39,323 nt of DNA from a virus. The DNA lies in IMG/VR virus record IMGVR_UViG_3300028423_001017, positions 1-39,323 of that record; one strand, written 5' to 3'. Positions 15,032-22,535 of this stretch are shown one piece after another. Numbering within the stretch: position 1 is the stretch's first letter; the number at the start of each line of letters is the position of its first letter. The notes beneath the pieces are model-generated. The model saw only the letters and a program-made list of their open reading frames with translations. It ran no database searches and was not told the DNA's origin. A program made the position numbers and the translations under genes.

Positions 15032-16261
15032 ATGCGCACACAACCTGATTCGATTATTCGCAACTTAGAAGAACACAACAGTCGGCTGGCCAAGGAAGCA
15101 ATACTGTATGACGCTGCCAGAGAACACTTGGCAGAATTCTTTGAAGGATTGCGCATGGCGCTTGATCCTCTGGTTACATTTGGCATTAAACAAGTTCCGT
15201 TGCGAGAAGGCCAGGCTCCGGGACAAGGTCTTGCTTGGGAAACATTTGTAGAATTGGCAATGCGCTTAGCTGGTAGAGATTTGTCAGGGCATGCTGCCAG
15301 AGACGCTGTTCAGTTGGCAATGAGCGTTGCCACTGACGAACAATGGAATGACTGGTATCGACGCATTCTTATCAAAGACCTGCGCTGCGGTGTCAGTGAA
15401 AAAACTGTAAACAAGGTAGCAAAGCAGGTCAAAAAAACAGAATTCGAAGTGCCAATTTTTGCTTGTGCACTGGCACATGACAGTGCCAAACATGAAAAGA
15501 AAATGGTGGGCCGCAAGCAGATTGAAATCAAATTAGACGGTGTCCGTGTAATTACGATCATTCGCGGCAACAAAGTGGAAATGTTTTCACGCAATGGAAA
15601 ACAATTTCACAATTTCGATCACATTATTGCAGAAATTGAATCCGTTGTCAAAGATTATCCTGTGCCTTATCCAATGGTGCTAGACGGCGAAGTTATGAGT
15701 GCTAACTTTCAGGACTTGATGAAACAGGTACATCGCAAAGACAATGTGCAAAATCAAGACGCTGTGCTACATCTGTTCGACACTTTACCGCTGGGCTGTT
15801 TTCGCAACGGCGGTTGGGACAAGCCGCAGATTTTCCGTTCAGAACTTGTAAAAAATTGGGTGGAAGAACATCAGGACAGTTTACAGCATGTGCAAGCATT
15901 GGAATGGGAAACTGTGGACTTAGACACCGAGGAAGGCAAACAACGCTTTGTAGAGCTTAATAAGGCGGCTATAAAAGGCGGATACGAAGGTATTCTTACT
16001 AAAGACCCAGACGCACCATATGAGTGCAAACGAACACATGCTTGGCTTAAATCAAAGCCATTTATTGAGGCAACACTGGAGGTTATAGAAGTTGAAGAAG
16101 GAACAGGCAGAAACGCAGGGCGTCTTGGGGCTTTGGTATGCGCCGGGCAGGATGACGGGAAAGATATTAGGGTCAATGTTGGCAGTGGCTTTACAGATGA
16201 TCAGCGATCCAGTATTTGGGCTGCTCGCAATGATGTTCTTGGCCAGTTGTCGATGCTCTAA
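15032..16261 (+). CDS. lig: ATP-dependent DNA ligase (T4 gp30-like)
   Basis: A 409-residue ligase sealing nicks in phage DNA during replication and repair. Motif I is EIKLDGVR with adenylylated K167; SRNGK at 186-190, LDGEVM (motif III), YEGILTK (motif IV) and WLKSKP (motif V) follow in order. A start at 14996 is possible in frame, but GGAGG (15020-15024) eight bases before the ATG at 15032, and the promoter overlapping the earlier start, decide for 15032. It is shorter than T4 ligase. Confidence 0.93.
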   Translation: MRTQPDSIIRNLEEHNSRLAKEAILYDAAREHLAEFFEGLRMALDPLVTFGIKQVPLREGQAPGQGLAWETFVELAMRLAGRDLSGHAARDAVQLAMSVATDEQWNDWYRRILIKDLRCGVSEKTVNKVAKQVKKTEFEVPIFACALAHDSAKHEKKMVGRKQIEIKLDGVRVITIIRGNKVEMFSRNGKQFHNFDHIIAEIESVVKDYPVPYPMVLDGEVMSANFQDLMKQVHRKDNVQNQDAVLHLFDTLPLGCFRNGGWDKPQIFRSELVKNWVEEHQDSLQHVQALEWETVDLDTEEGKQRFVELNKAAIKGGYEGILTKDPDAPYECKRTHAWLKSKPFIEATLEVIEVEEGTGRNAGRLGALVCAGQDDGKDIRVNVGSGFTDDQRSSIWAARNDVLGQLSML

Positions 16262-16266
16262 TAAAG

Positions 16267-16295
16267 TGGACAAGAAACTTGGTTTTACTTAAACT
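16267..16295 (+). promoter_or_regulatory. sigma70-type promoter
   Basis: TGGACA (16267-16272), 17-base spacer, TAAACT (16290-16295), just after the ligase stop and 35 bases before the next ATG. Confidence 0.55.
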
Positions 16296-16329
16296 ACGGT
16301 GAACAAAAAGAACAAATAAAAAAGTTGAC

Positions 16330-16557
16330 ATGATTCCTGTTGAGTTTAGATTAGACCCGAAAGCAGATGTATACGCACATTTGGTTGATTGTGCCGACGC
16401 AATGCCTTGGCTTAATTATCTATGCAAAAATTGCGCAGGTATGAAAATACGTGAAATATATGATACAGTTCCTTATCAAATTATAGTAACGTATGAATTT
16501 GATCTAGATCCAAAAAAAGAAACTTACTATAGAATGAAATACGGCGATGGATTATAA
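16330..16557 (+). CDS. hypothetical protein, 75 residues
   Basis: A small acidic protein (MIPVEFRLDPKADVYAH...) with three cysteines and a C-terminal KETYYRMKYGDG. No family recognised. There is no good ribosome binding site, only an A-rich leader. It lies between two sigma70-type promoters and is probably a single-gene early unit. Confidence 0.65.
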   Translation: MIPVEFRLDPKADVYAHLVDCADAMPWLNYLCKNCAGMKIREIYDTVPYQIIVTYEFDLDPKKETYYRMKYGDGL

Positions 16558-16586
16558 TTGACCAAATTAATTTTTGACTATATACT
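16558..16586 (+). promoter_or_regulatory. sigma70-type promoter
   Basis: TTGACC (16558-16563), 17-base spacer, TATACT (16581-16586), 25 bases before the next ATG, which has AAGGA. Confidence 0.72.
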
Positions 16587-16610
16587 TGTAAACAAAGAAA
16601 AGGATTGTAA

Positions 16611-17798
16611 ATGGCTCGTGCATCCAAAGTAGGAACCAAACCCAAAAAGAAAACTGTTCGCGCTGCTCGCAGAGTGGCAGGATTAAAAGCTATTCCAACA
16701 GACAGCTGGAACAACGCCAAGTATTATACACACTACGAAGTTGAAAATCGTGAGTGGCTTATTGTTGTAAAAAATTATATCAAAAATAATCTAGACAAGC
16801 AAAAAATCTCAGCAATATACAAATTGCCCGATTGGAAAATTGGTGCCTTCAGCCATTGGGCCTGTGTTGCTCAACTGTATGAAACCAAGCCGGAACTTAT
16901 TCCTGAACAATACAAAATCAAGTTTGCCGAATGGTTAGATAAGTTGGCCAAAGATGGCGAGTTGATTATAGAGAAAAAGCATTCGGAAGTAAAACCCAAA
17001 AAGGGTTATGTGCCCAGTATTCAAGAACGCATCACTGAGCAAGCACAAGATGCCTGTGATGCAATAGAAGAATGGATGGAAGGTTTTATTGTTGACCCAA
17101 AATCCTTTGATCCCAAAGGATTTGACTTTGCATCTCACTTTGCAAAAATGAAAGTGACACAGGCACATGCTCGTAAAATCAAAAAGTATTACGAGGGTTG
17201 TCTAAAAGAAGCACAGCTTGTAGTTGATATGCCAACGCCCGCGCAAATTAAAAAAATCAAGGATCCTAAAAAAGCCGACGAAGCAGAACAACTGCGTGAA
17301 GGTTATTCCCATGTGAAAAAGGCTGATGCAAAAAAGTGGTTGCTTGCCATGGAAAATCTAATAGGAGCCTGCGACATGGTAATCGATGCTGCAAAAGCTA
17401 CTCGAAAAACCAGAGTCAAAAAGACTCCAAGCAAGGAAAAGCTGATAGCTAAATTAAAATACAAGGAAACCGACGAAACCTATCAGATAGCATCAATAAA
17501 CCCTATTGATCTAATTGGCTGTACAGAAGTTTGGGTTTTCAACACCAAGACCCGCAAACTGGGAAGATATGTTGCAGACGAGTACACCAAAACGATCAGT
17601 GTCAAAGGCACATCGTTGGTCGGCTTTGACGAAACCAAGAGCATTCAAAAGACATTGAGAAAACCCGAAGAAACTCTCAAAGAATTTAAAAAGGCAGGCA
17701 AAGTAAAGCTGAGAAAATTCCTAGACGACATTGGCACAACTGACACAAAACTCAATGGCAGATTCAATAACGATACAGTTATTTTGCGAATACACTGA
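16611..17798 (+). CDS. conserved-looking hypothetical protein, 395 residues
   Basis: A large basic protein. The N-terminus (MARASKVGTKPKKKTVRAARR) is strongly Lys/Arg-rich, as in nucleic-acid-binding or virion proteins. It is followed by a mixed helical middle with long charged helices (for example 120-230) and a beta-rich C-terminal domain starting near IASINPIDLIGCTEVWVFN. No catalytic motif is seen. It has its own strong promoter, an AAGGA ribosome binding site and ends within a late octamer. A role in DNA binding is only an inference from charge. Confidence 0.8.
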   Translation: MARASKVGTKPKKKTVRAARRVAGLKAIPTDSWNNAKYYTHYEVENREWLIVVKNYIKNNLDKQKISAIYKLPDWKIGAFSHWACVAQLYETKPELIPEQYKIKFAEWLDKLAKDGELIIEKKHSEVKPKKGYVPSIQERITEQAQDACDAIEEWMEGFIVDPKSFDPKGFDFASHFAKMKVTQAHARKIKKYYEGCLKEAQLVVDMPTPAQIKKIKDPKKADEAEQLREGYSHVKKADAKKWLLAMENLIGACDMVIDAAKATRKTRVKKTPSKEKLIAKLKYKETDETYQIASINPIDLIGCTEVWVFNTKTRKLGRYVADEYTKTISVKGTSLVGFDETKSIQKTLRKPEETLKEFKKAGKVKLRKFLDDIGTTDTKLNGRFNNDTVILRIH

Positions 17799-17806
17799 TA
17801 TAAATA
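17799..17806 (+). promoter_or_regulatory. T4-like late promoter octamer (TATAAATA)
   Basis: A perfect TATAAATA followed by five bases (tttgt) and the ATG of the membrane protein gene, so the predicted start of transcription is the ATG itself. Confidence 0.7.
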
Positions 17807-17811
17807 TTTGT

Positions 17812-18099
17812 ATGGAAAATGCTGTTCTACAAAAAAAAATTTTAGCATGGTATCGTGCGTCTGTTATTGTACCAGCGGTTACTACTGTGACGATGATAGG
17901 TGCATATGTGTTCGGCATTGCCGATACTCGCATACTTTTTATAATTGCGTGTGGACTATATTTTTTCACTGCTATCATTTGGTGGTGGTGGACTATGAAA
18001 AATCTTCAGTATTTGATAAAGGTTCTTCAAAAAACCACTTCTGATGTAAATTCAGTTATCAACGAAGTAAACAGTATCAAAGAATACTTTAAAAAGTAA
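17812..18099 (+). CDS. small two-helix membrane protein
   Basis: The start at 17812 gives 95 residues and places a perfect late octamer directly upstream; an earlier in-frame start would overlap the previous gene by 68 bases. Two hydrophobic segments (about 16-36 and 41-61, the second ending in IIWWWW) are separated by a short turn with D38 and R40. A Lys-rich C-terminal helix (63-95) looks coiled-coil-like. Late expression, size and topology would suit a holin or a host-envelope-acting protein, but there is no family match that I can see and no endolysin next to it. Confidence 0.75.
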   Translation: MENAVLQKKILAWYRASVIVPAVTTVTMIGAYVFGIADTRILFIIACGLYFFTAIIWWWWTMKNLQYLIKVLQKTTSDVNSVINEVNSIKEYFKK

Positions 18100-18120
18100 A
18101 GATTAAATCTTAAAAATATC

Positions 18121-18186
18121 TTGACTAATGAAAAATATTTGTTAGAATATAAATAGAGGACTTGGTGTTCGTTCCCTCTATAAATA
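18121..18186 (+). promoter_or_regulatory. overlapping early and tandem late promoters with a leader hairpin
   Basis: TTGACT (18121-18126), 16-base spacer and TAGAAT (18143-18148) form a sigma70-type promoter. A late octamer TATAAATA follows at 18148-18155 and a second at 18179-18186. Between them tagagg (18154-18159) pairs with cctcta (18175-18180). The queD-like gene would thus be transcribed both early and late, and only the upstream transcripts would contain the hairpin. Confidence 0.6.
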
Positions 18187-18226
18187 TTCCGCACACTCCA
18201 TTAACTATTTTTAGGAGTATAAAATT

Positions 18227-18676
18227 ATGGCAAAATACGTTTCAACAAAAACCTATGGGCACAATGTAGGACTCAGTGCAGCATTCCGTCAATGGCGTGC
18301 CGACTCGCACTGTAGATTTATCCATGGCTACAGCTTGTCATTCAAGTTTGTTTTCGAAAGCGAAGAACTTGATGTGCGCAACTGGGTTGTGGATTTTGGA
18401 TCACTGAAAACTCTCAAAGGCATACTGGAAGACACATTTGACCACAAGACTGTGGTTGCAGAAGATGATCCAGAAATGTCGTGGTTTGAAGAAGCACACA
18501 AAAGAGGCATCATTGATATGGTTGTATTGCCAGCAGGCGGATGTGAAAAGTTTGCAGAGTATGTGTATGAAGTAGCAGACGGCTGGTTAGGTGATGCAGG
18601 TTACAAGCCCAGAGTCAAGCTGCGTTCGGTTGAAGTTATGGAACACGGTGCTAATTCAGCATTACACGAAGGCTAA
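18227..18676 (+). CDS. queD: QueD-like 6-pyruvoyl/6-carboxy-tetrahydropterin synthase homologue
   Basis: A 149-residue protein of the T-fold QueD/PTPS family. Family members turn dihydroneopterin triphosphate into 6-carboxytetrahydropterin (deazaguanine pathway) or 6-pyruvoyltetrahydropterin. HCRFIHGYSL at 28-37 corresponds to the usual CxxxHGH; one of the zinc histidines is replaced (HGY). LSAAFRQW stands where SAAH is normal. FDHKTV with D72/H73 and the C-terminal VMEHGANSA keep catalytic residues. The zinc site is therefore variant, with H28 and H33 as candidates. No other deazaguanine gene is visible in the window. The start has a TAGGAG ribosome binding site. Confidence 0.8.
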   Translation: MAKYVSTKTYGHNVGLSAAFRQWRADSHCRFIHGYSLSFKFVFESEELDVRNWVVDFGSLKTLKGILEDTFDHKTVVAEDDPEMSWFEEAHKRGIIDMVVLPAGGCEKFAEYVYEVADGWLGDAGYKPRVKLRSVEVMEHGANSALHEG

Positions 18677-19369
18677 ATGAACTATGTAGTATGTTTAAAG
18701 TGGGGTACCAAGTATGGTCCTGAATATGTAAACCGTTTGGCCAACATGGTCTCACGAAACACCACTGTAGATTATGAATTTGTATGCTTCACTGAAAATT
18801 CCTCCGGCTTGGATAAAAATATAAAAATAAAACCACTGCCCAAATATCCACTCACTGGCTGGTGGTACAAACCATACTTTCTCAGCAGCGATGTGCCATT
18901 GAAAGGCACATTGCTGTTTCTTGACTTAGATATAGTGGTTTTTAAAAATATAGACAAGCTGTTTGATTATGAACCGGGCAAGTTTTGTATTGTTCGAGAT
19001 TTTAACAGAAACACAAGGAAAAATTTTGATTATATGAACAGCAGTGTTTTTCGTGTAGAATCTGGCCAATATCACAATATATGGAAAGATTTTATCAAAA
19101 ACAGCAAATCACATGTTTCTCGAAACAGAGGCGATCAGGATTGGATGCAAAAAAACATCAAAGATCATGTGTATTGGCCTGACGAATGGATACAGAGCTA
19201 CAAATGGGAAATGCGCAGTCGGGCTGATCTTACTGTTGTGAACGGCAAGCGAAATTTCAAAGACGACAAGCCTCCCCAAATACTACCGGGCACTAGTATT
19301 GCCGTATTCCATGGCATGCCCAACCCAGAAGAATGCAACGACAAATGGGTTAAAAAACATTGGGTTTGA
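18677..19369 (+). CDS. glycosyltransferase (GT-A, DxD type)
   Basis: A 230-residue protein with FLDLDIVVFKNID near 81-93, where D83/D85 form the metal-binding DxD of GT-A glycosyltransferases (GT8-like). GDQDWMQ and the C-terminal FHGMPNP are also characteristic of this class. GWWYKPYF at 61-68 is the conserved aromatic segment. It begins at the base after the queD-like stop, so the two are coupled. The acceptor may be a phage or host glycan or modified DNA base; nothing decides which. Confidence 0.82.
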   Translation: MNYVVCLKWGTKYGPEYVNRLANMVSRNTTVDYEFVCFTENSSGLDKNIKIKPLPKYPLTGWWYKPYFLSSDVPLKGTLLFLDLDIVVFKNIDKLFDYEPGKFCIVRDFNRNTRKNFDYMNSSVFRVESGQYHNIWKDFIKNSKSHVSRNRGDQDWMQKNIKDHVYWPDEWIQSYKWEMRSRADLTVVNGKRNFKDDKPPQILPGTSIAVFHGMPNPEECNDKWVKKHWV

Positions 19370-19394
19370 CAAACAACAACACATGCTGTATGTT
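19366..19394 (+). promoter_or_regulatory. sigma70-type promoter
   Basis: TTGACA (19366-19371) overlaps the glycosyltransferase stop codon; 17-base spacer, TATGTT (19389-19394). The next ATG begins five bases after the -10. Confidence 0.6.
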
Positions 19395-19399
19395 AAAGC

Positions 19400-19549
19400 A
19401 TGACAAGAACTTATATGATATACGCAGGTGATATTTTCCTCGGCTACGAGTATGGTGATACCCAACAAGCAGTGCTGGACCTTGCACACAAAAAGTTTGG
19501 GCCAGCAAGCGATTGGAAAATAGAAAACTACAAAGCTAATCTTATTTGA
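19400..19549 (+). CDS. small protein, 49 residues
   Basis: MTRTYMIYAGDIFLGYEYGD... ends ...DWKIENYKANLI. It has no ribosome binding site, but a good promoter ends five bases before its ATG, predicting a leaderless transcript. The sequence looks like a compact folded domain (beta strands then a helix) rather than a RiPP precursor, because it has no Cys or Gly-rich core. No family recognised. It ends 20 bases before the UvdE start. Confidence 0.6.
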   Translation: MTRTYMIYAGDIFLGYEYGDTQQAVLDLAHKKFGPASDWKIENYKANLI

Positions 19550-19569
19550 TATCGCGAAGAGGAAAATGT

Positions 19570-20592
19570 ATGAACAAACGCATAGGTTTTGCGTGTAAAT
19601 ATCTACACCCGGATCAGACACAAAAGAAAAAATTGCTAGAAGAGATGCAACGCCCTCTCACTGAGCGCAGTACCACTGTTGCATGGCTAAACAGACAGAC
19701 ACAGGACGTAGCAGAACAGCGGCTTTGGGACATCATGGTTCACAACACAGCCGCAGCACGGAGGTTAGTTGAATATGTGGGAAGCCTTGATCCAGAACTT
19801 CGTATGGTCCGACTGGGTAGCAATCAACTTCCTTGTGCTACCGAGCCTACTTGGCGTTATTTTTGGAGTCGTCCGGATGTGGTGGCGTACTGCGAAAAGC
19901 ACTATGCAACAGTGGGCGAAACAGCCAGACAACTAGATGTTAGGCTTTCCATGCATCCAGGACAATTCTGTGTGCTTGCCAGTGATAATCCAGAAATTGT
20001 TGAGCGATCAATAGAAGAGTTTGAGTATCATGCAAATCTCATCAGGTGGATGGGATACGGAAAGAACTTTCAAGATTTCAAATGCAATGTGCATATTTCT
20101 GGACGCCGAGGCCCACAGGGAATACGCGATGTGTTGCCGAAGTTGTCAACTGAAGCAAGAAACACCATCACAATCGAAAATGATGAAAACTCGTGGGGTC
20201 TTGATGCTTCGCTTGAACTTGCTGATGATGTTGCACTTGTACTGGATCTGCATCACCATTGGGTTCGCACAGGTGAATATATACAGCCCAACGACGACAG
20301 GTGTCGCCGTGTAATTGACAGCTGGCGCGGTTTACGTCCTGTGATTCATTATTCCTACAGCAGAGACGAACACTTGCCCGAAGATTTTGACAACACTGCA
20401 TTGCCCGACATGCAAGCACTGCTAACAGCAGGACACAAAAAGCAAAAGCTGAGAGCTCACAGTGATTATTATCCCAATGCAGTGGCCAATGATTGGGCAT
20501 TGAGTTTTTGGGAACACAGCGATATCATGGCAGAGGCAAAATGCAAGAACCTTGCATCAATGCAGCTCTGGAAACAGGCAAATGTCAAATAA
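19570..20592 (+). CDS. uvdE: UV damage endonuclease (UvdE/UvsE family)
   Basis: 340 residues from the ATG preceded by AGAGGA. UvdE enzymes are TIM-barrel, metal-dependent endonucleases that nick DNA 5' to UV photoproducts. Family landmarks are present: RIGFACKYL at the N-terminus, RLGSNQLPC, RLSMHPGQFCVLAS, NVHISGR, TIENDE, LDLHHHW and HYSYSRDEH. The His and Glu residues in these strands are the expected metal ligands. It overlaps the next gene by 11 bases. It suits a phage of sunlit surface water. Confidence 0.93.
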   Translation: MNKRIGFACKYLHPDQTQKKKLLEEMQRPLTERSTTVAWLNRQTQDVAEQRLWDIMVHNTAAARRLVEYVGSLDPELRMVRLGSNQLPCATEPTWRYFWSRPDVVAYCEKHYATVGETARQLDVRLSMHPGQFCVLASDNPEIVERSIEEFEYHANLIRWMGYGKNFQDFKCNVHISGRRGPQGIRDVLPKLSTEARNTITIENDENSWGLDASLELADDVALVLDLHHHWVRTGEYIQPNDDRCRRVIDSWRGLRPVIHYSYSRDEHLPEDFDNTALPDMQALLTAGHKKQKLRAHSDYYPNAVANDWALSFWEHSDIMAEAKCKNLASMQLWKQANVK

Positions 20593-20986
20593 AAAAACAA
20601 GATGGTACTTGAATGCATTCGACGAAATTTATCAACACAGAGATGCCAATCTCAAGTCACGATGGTTAAAAGCAAACAAGCACAAAAAACACTGCTGGCA
20701 ACTCTGGTTACCGCTTGACAAAATAAAACAAATGGGGTACAAAATGTATGATCCTGATGTAGAAAAAATTGCCAATTGGATGATTCGAGAACGCACAGTG
20801 AAAGTGCGTGAAAAATCTATCTGTTTTAATCCTTGCGCATTTTGTTGGGATAGTGGAAAATCGCTGTTTTTGAAACCTGTAACAGTTGTTCACACTGTTA
20901 TTATAGCCTTCCACGATGACCTGGCGCTGGAGGAAAAATTCTACTTTGAACCCAAAAAATACACTGCGCGGCTGTTGAAAACCTAG
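20582..20986 (+). CDS. hypothetical protein, 134 residues
   Basis: The ATG at 20582 overlaps the end of uvdE, and translational coupling is likely. The product is basic, with many Lys and Trp residues (RWYLNAFDEIYQHRD, KHCWQLWLPLDKIKQMG), a CFNPCAFC cysteine cluster in the middle and a hydrophobic VTVVHTVIIAF strand. No domain recognised. Its TAG stop shares the palindrome CTAG with the stop of the opposing minus-strand gene. Confidence 0.7.
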   Translation: MSNKKTRWYLNAFDEIYQHRDANLKSRWLKANKHKKHCWQLWLPLDKIKQMGYKMYDPDVEKIANWMIRERTVKVREKSICFNPCAFCWDSGKSLFLKPVTVVHTVIIAFHDDLALEEKFYFEPKKYTARLLKT

Positions 20987-21267
20987 CCGCCGCCTGCTCC
21001 GTGATGATCTCTACAAGACATTTCCAACATAAACACAAACAAATCGTTGGGTTTTTCAGCAGGATGATCGACTTGATCCATCCACTTTGCATGTAGTTTG
21101 TAAGCCACGGGCTCCAGAGACTGTACGCAATCCTTTGCTTGTTGGCTTTCGTAATCACCGTTGATATCCTGTAGGTCAACTATCCATTGTACATACTTTT
21201 CAAAAACAGGATTGGCATATAATGGAGAAGCAAATGCAATTAATATAATAGCTAGTAAATATTTCAT
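20983..21267 (-). CDS. small secreted protein with signal peptide
   Basis: On the minus strand, 94 residues starting MKYLLAIILIAFASPLYA, a classic Sec signal peptide with likely cleavage after A18. The mature part is acidic, has two cysteines, and ends in HHGAGGG. Start choice: GGAG lies eight bases before this ATG; an ATG nine bases upstream would weaken the signal peptide. A minus-strand late octamer (21290-21297) is 23 bases upstream of the ATG. Export by the host suggests action in the periplasm late in infection, for example in lysis or exclusion; this is inference. It is one of only two minus-strand genes. Confidence 0.75.
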   Translation of the reverse strand: MKYLLAIILIAFASPLYANPVFEKYVQWIVDLQDINGDYESQQAKDCVQSLEPVAYKLHAKWMDQVDHPAEKPNDLFVFMLEMSCRDHHGAGGG

Positions 21268-21289
21268 TTGATGCACTCCATTGTGTTAC

Positions 21290-21301
21290 TATTTATAAAT
21301 A
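21290..21301. promoter_or_regulatory. palindromic bidirectional late promoter
   Basis: tatttataaata is its own reverse complement, and each strand reads TATAAATA. The plus-strand copy (21294-21301) ends five bases before the ATG at 21307. The minus-strand copy (21297-21290) precedes the secreted-protein gene with a normal leader containing GGAG. Confidence 0.65.
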
Positions 21302-21306
21302 ATTGC

Positions 21307-21597
21307 ATGAAATATTTGAATAAGATGTATGCAAAAACCAATACTGCTGAACCCGCCGCAGAAAAAAATCCCAATCGTGTTATAGGGGGGTTAAAAGGTG
21401 CTGGCGTAAACAGTTTTACCATGCTTGACGAACAAGGTTCTGAAAAACATATTCCAACTCATGCATATGTGAAAGCACTGGAAGAAAAGTTTGCAAGGTT
21501 AGAAAGACAATTGCAAGAACAAGATAAGAAAATTCGAAGATTGACCAATGATCAAAAATTGGACAGAGCAGCCTTTGCTAAATCCAAGAAGGAATAA
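21307..21597 (+). CDS. hypothetical coiled-coil protein, 96 residues
   Basis: The ATG lies five bases after a perfect late octamer, so the transcript may be leaderless; an ATG at 21325 is the alternative. The C-terminal half (YVKALEEKFARLERQLQEQDKKIRRL) has heptad spacing typical of a coiled coil. The N-terminal half includes a Gly-rich NRVIGGLKGAGVNSF. No function can be assigned. It is followed seven bases later by the SGNH-like gene. Confidence 0.68.
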   Translation: MKYLNKMYAKTNTAEPAAEKNPNRVIGGLKGAGVNSFTMLDEQGSEKHIPTHAYVKALEEKFARLERQLQEQDKKIRRLTNDQKLDRAAFAKSKKE

Positions 21598-21603
21598 TCT
21601 TCT

Positions 21604-22248
21604 GTGCGTATTGTTTCTTACGGTTGCAGTTTTACAAAATACCAGTATCCTACCTACGCTGATATATTAGCACAGGATTACACAGTTGACAACCACGGGT
21701 CAAGTGGTTGTGGCAATGATTACATACACTATAACCTTATGCAGGATTTTCAAAAAGGAAATCTACACAAATACGACATGGTTATAGTTCAATGGACTTC
21801 GTATACCAGATACAATTATCTGCACGCGCAACGCGGGTGGCTGGGTATGGATGGAAGTATTTGGCAAAATACCACAAATTTGGCTCTTTGGAAAACTGTT
21901 AAAAATATATATAATACACAATATGAATTTGACAGACAAATTAATTATATCATAGGAGCAAAGCATGCACTGGATACACTTGCAGCAAATGTGGTACACA
22001 TGTGTTATTTTCCATCAGGACTAGATTTCATGCTTTATGATAATATGTTTGAAAGATTCAAAGGAGATTATGTGTTTAAGCCTACAACCTTTTCGTTAAA
22101 TAATTGGATAGATGACCATCCAACAGTGATGCAGCATCTTCAAATTGCGAAAAGTATTGCACCGTTGAAAAATCAAACCAAATCGCGAGCAGTTGAAGTT
22201 GATACACAAATTCGACAAAATAAAAATTTTGTAAAAATTGATTTATAA
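21604..22248 (+). CDS. SGNH-like protein, GTG start
   Basis: A 214-residue protein beginning VRIVSYGCSFTKY with a GTG start 11 bases after AAGGA. YGCSFT (S9) is block I. NHGSSGCGNDYIHYN contains the block III Asn, and YDMVIVQWTSYTRYNYL matches the segment LVGWTSINRIEF of the SGNH-like protein at 14267. DDHPTVMQH near residue 180 may provide the catalytic His. It is the third member of this family in the window and the only one outside the radical SAM block. Its end overlaps a minus-strand gene by six bases. Confidence 0.75.
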   Translation: MRIVSYGCSFTKYQYPTYADILAQDYTVDNHGSSGCGNDYIHYNLMQDFQKGNLHKYDMVIVQWTSYTRYNYLHAQRGWLGMDGSIWQNTTNLALWKTVKNIYNTQYEFDRQINYIIGAKHALDTLAANVVHMCYFPSGLDFMLYDNMFERFKGDYVFKPTTFSLNNWIDDHPTVMQHLQIAKSIAPLKNQTKSRAVEVDTQIRQNKNFVKIDL

Positions 22249-22530
22249 TTTACTTATTGGCAAACGGCTACTGGCTGAGAGTTCCCAAACTTTTCGGCGT
22301 TCGACTCCGCGTTTTTGTGCAAATCGTTTACCATCACAATTGTTGCACACATGAAAATAGTTATTGCTTAGTCTTTTTGGATCCATTTTTCCGCGTTCTC
22401 TAGTAAACTCGCTGTCACAGTTGTCGCAGCGAAATACACAATAGGTGCGTGTTCTAGTGTAACTGTGTTTACTGCCCAGTTTGCTAGTGCGTGTGTGTCG
22501 ACTCTGCTCGGTGAATTCTTTTAAAAACAT
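22243..22530 (-). CDS. zinc-ribbon-like small basic protein
   Basis: A minus-strand gene of 95 residues, strongly basic. CDNC (C35, C38) and CNNC (C62, C65) form a four-cysteine zinc site. RHTRTSKLGSKH and GVERRKVWEL are basic flanks suited to nucleic-acid contact. I have the impression that closely similar proteins occur in other marine T4-like phages, annotated as hypothetical. It converges on the SGNH-like gene and overlaps it by six bases. No Shine-Dalgarno is visible, but a late-like octamer lies five bases before the ATG. Confidence 0.78.
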   Translation of the reverse strand: MFLKEFTEQSRHTRTSKLGSKHSYTRTRTYCVFRCDNCDSEFTRERGKMDPKRLSNNYFHVCNNCDGKRFAQKRGVERRKVWELSASSRLPISKL

Positions 22531-22535
22531 AAGTA

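Noticed and set aside
16092-16292. A 66-codon plus-strand frame.
   Set aside because: It is inside the conserved C-terminal region of DNA ligase in another frame, with no ribosome binding site.
18154-18200. preQ1 class I riboswitch before the QueD-like gene.
   Set aside because: The stem looks similar, but the loop lacks the expected CUAGC-type sequence and the A-rich tail with its pairing partner.
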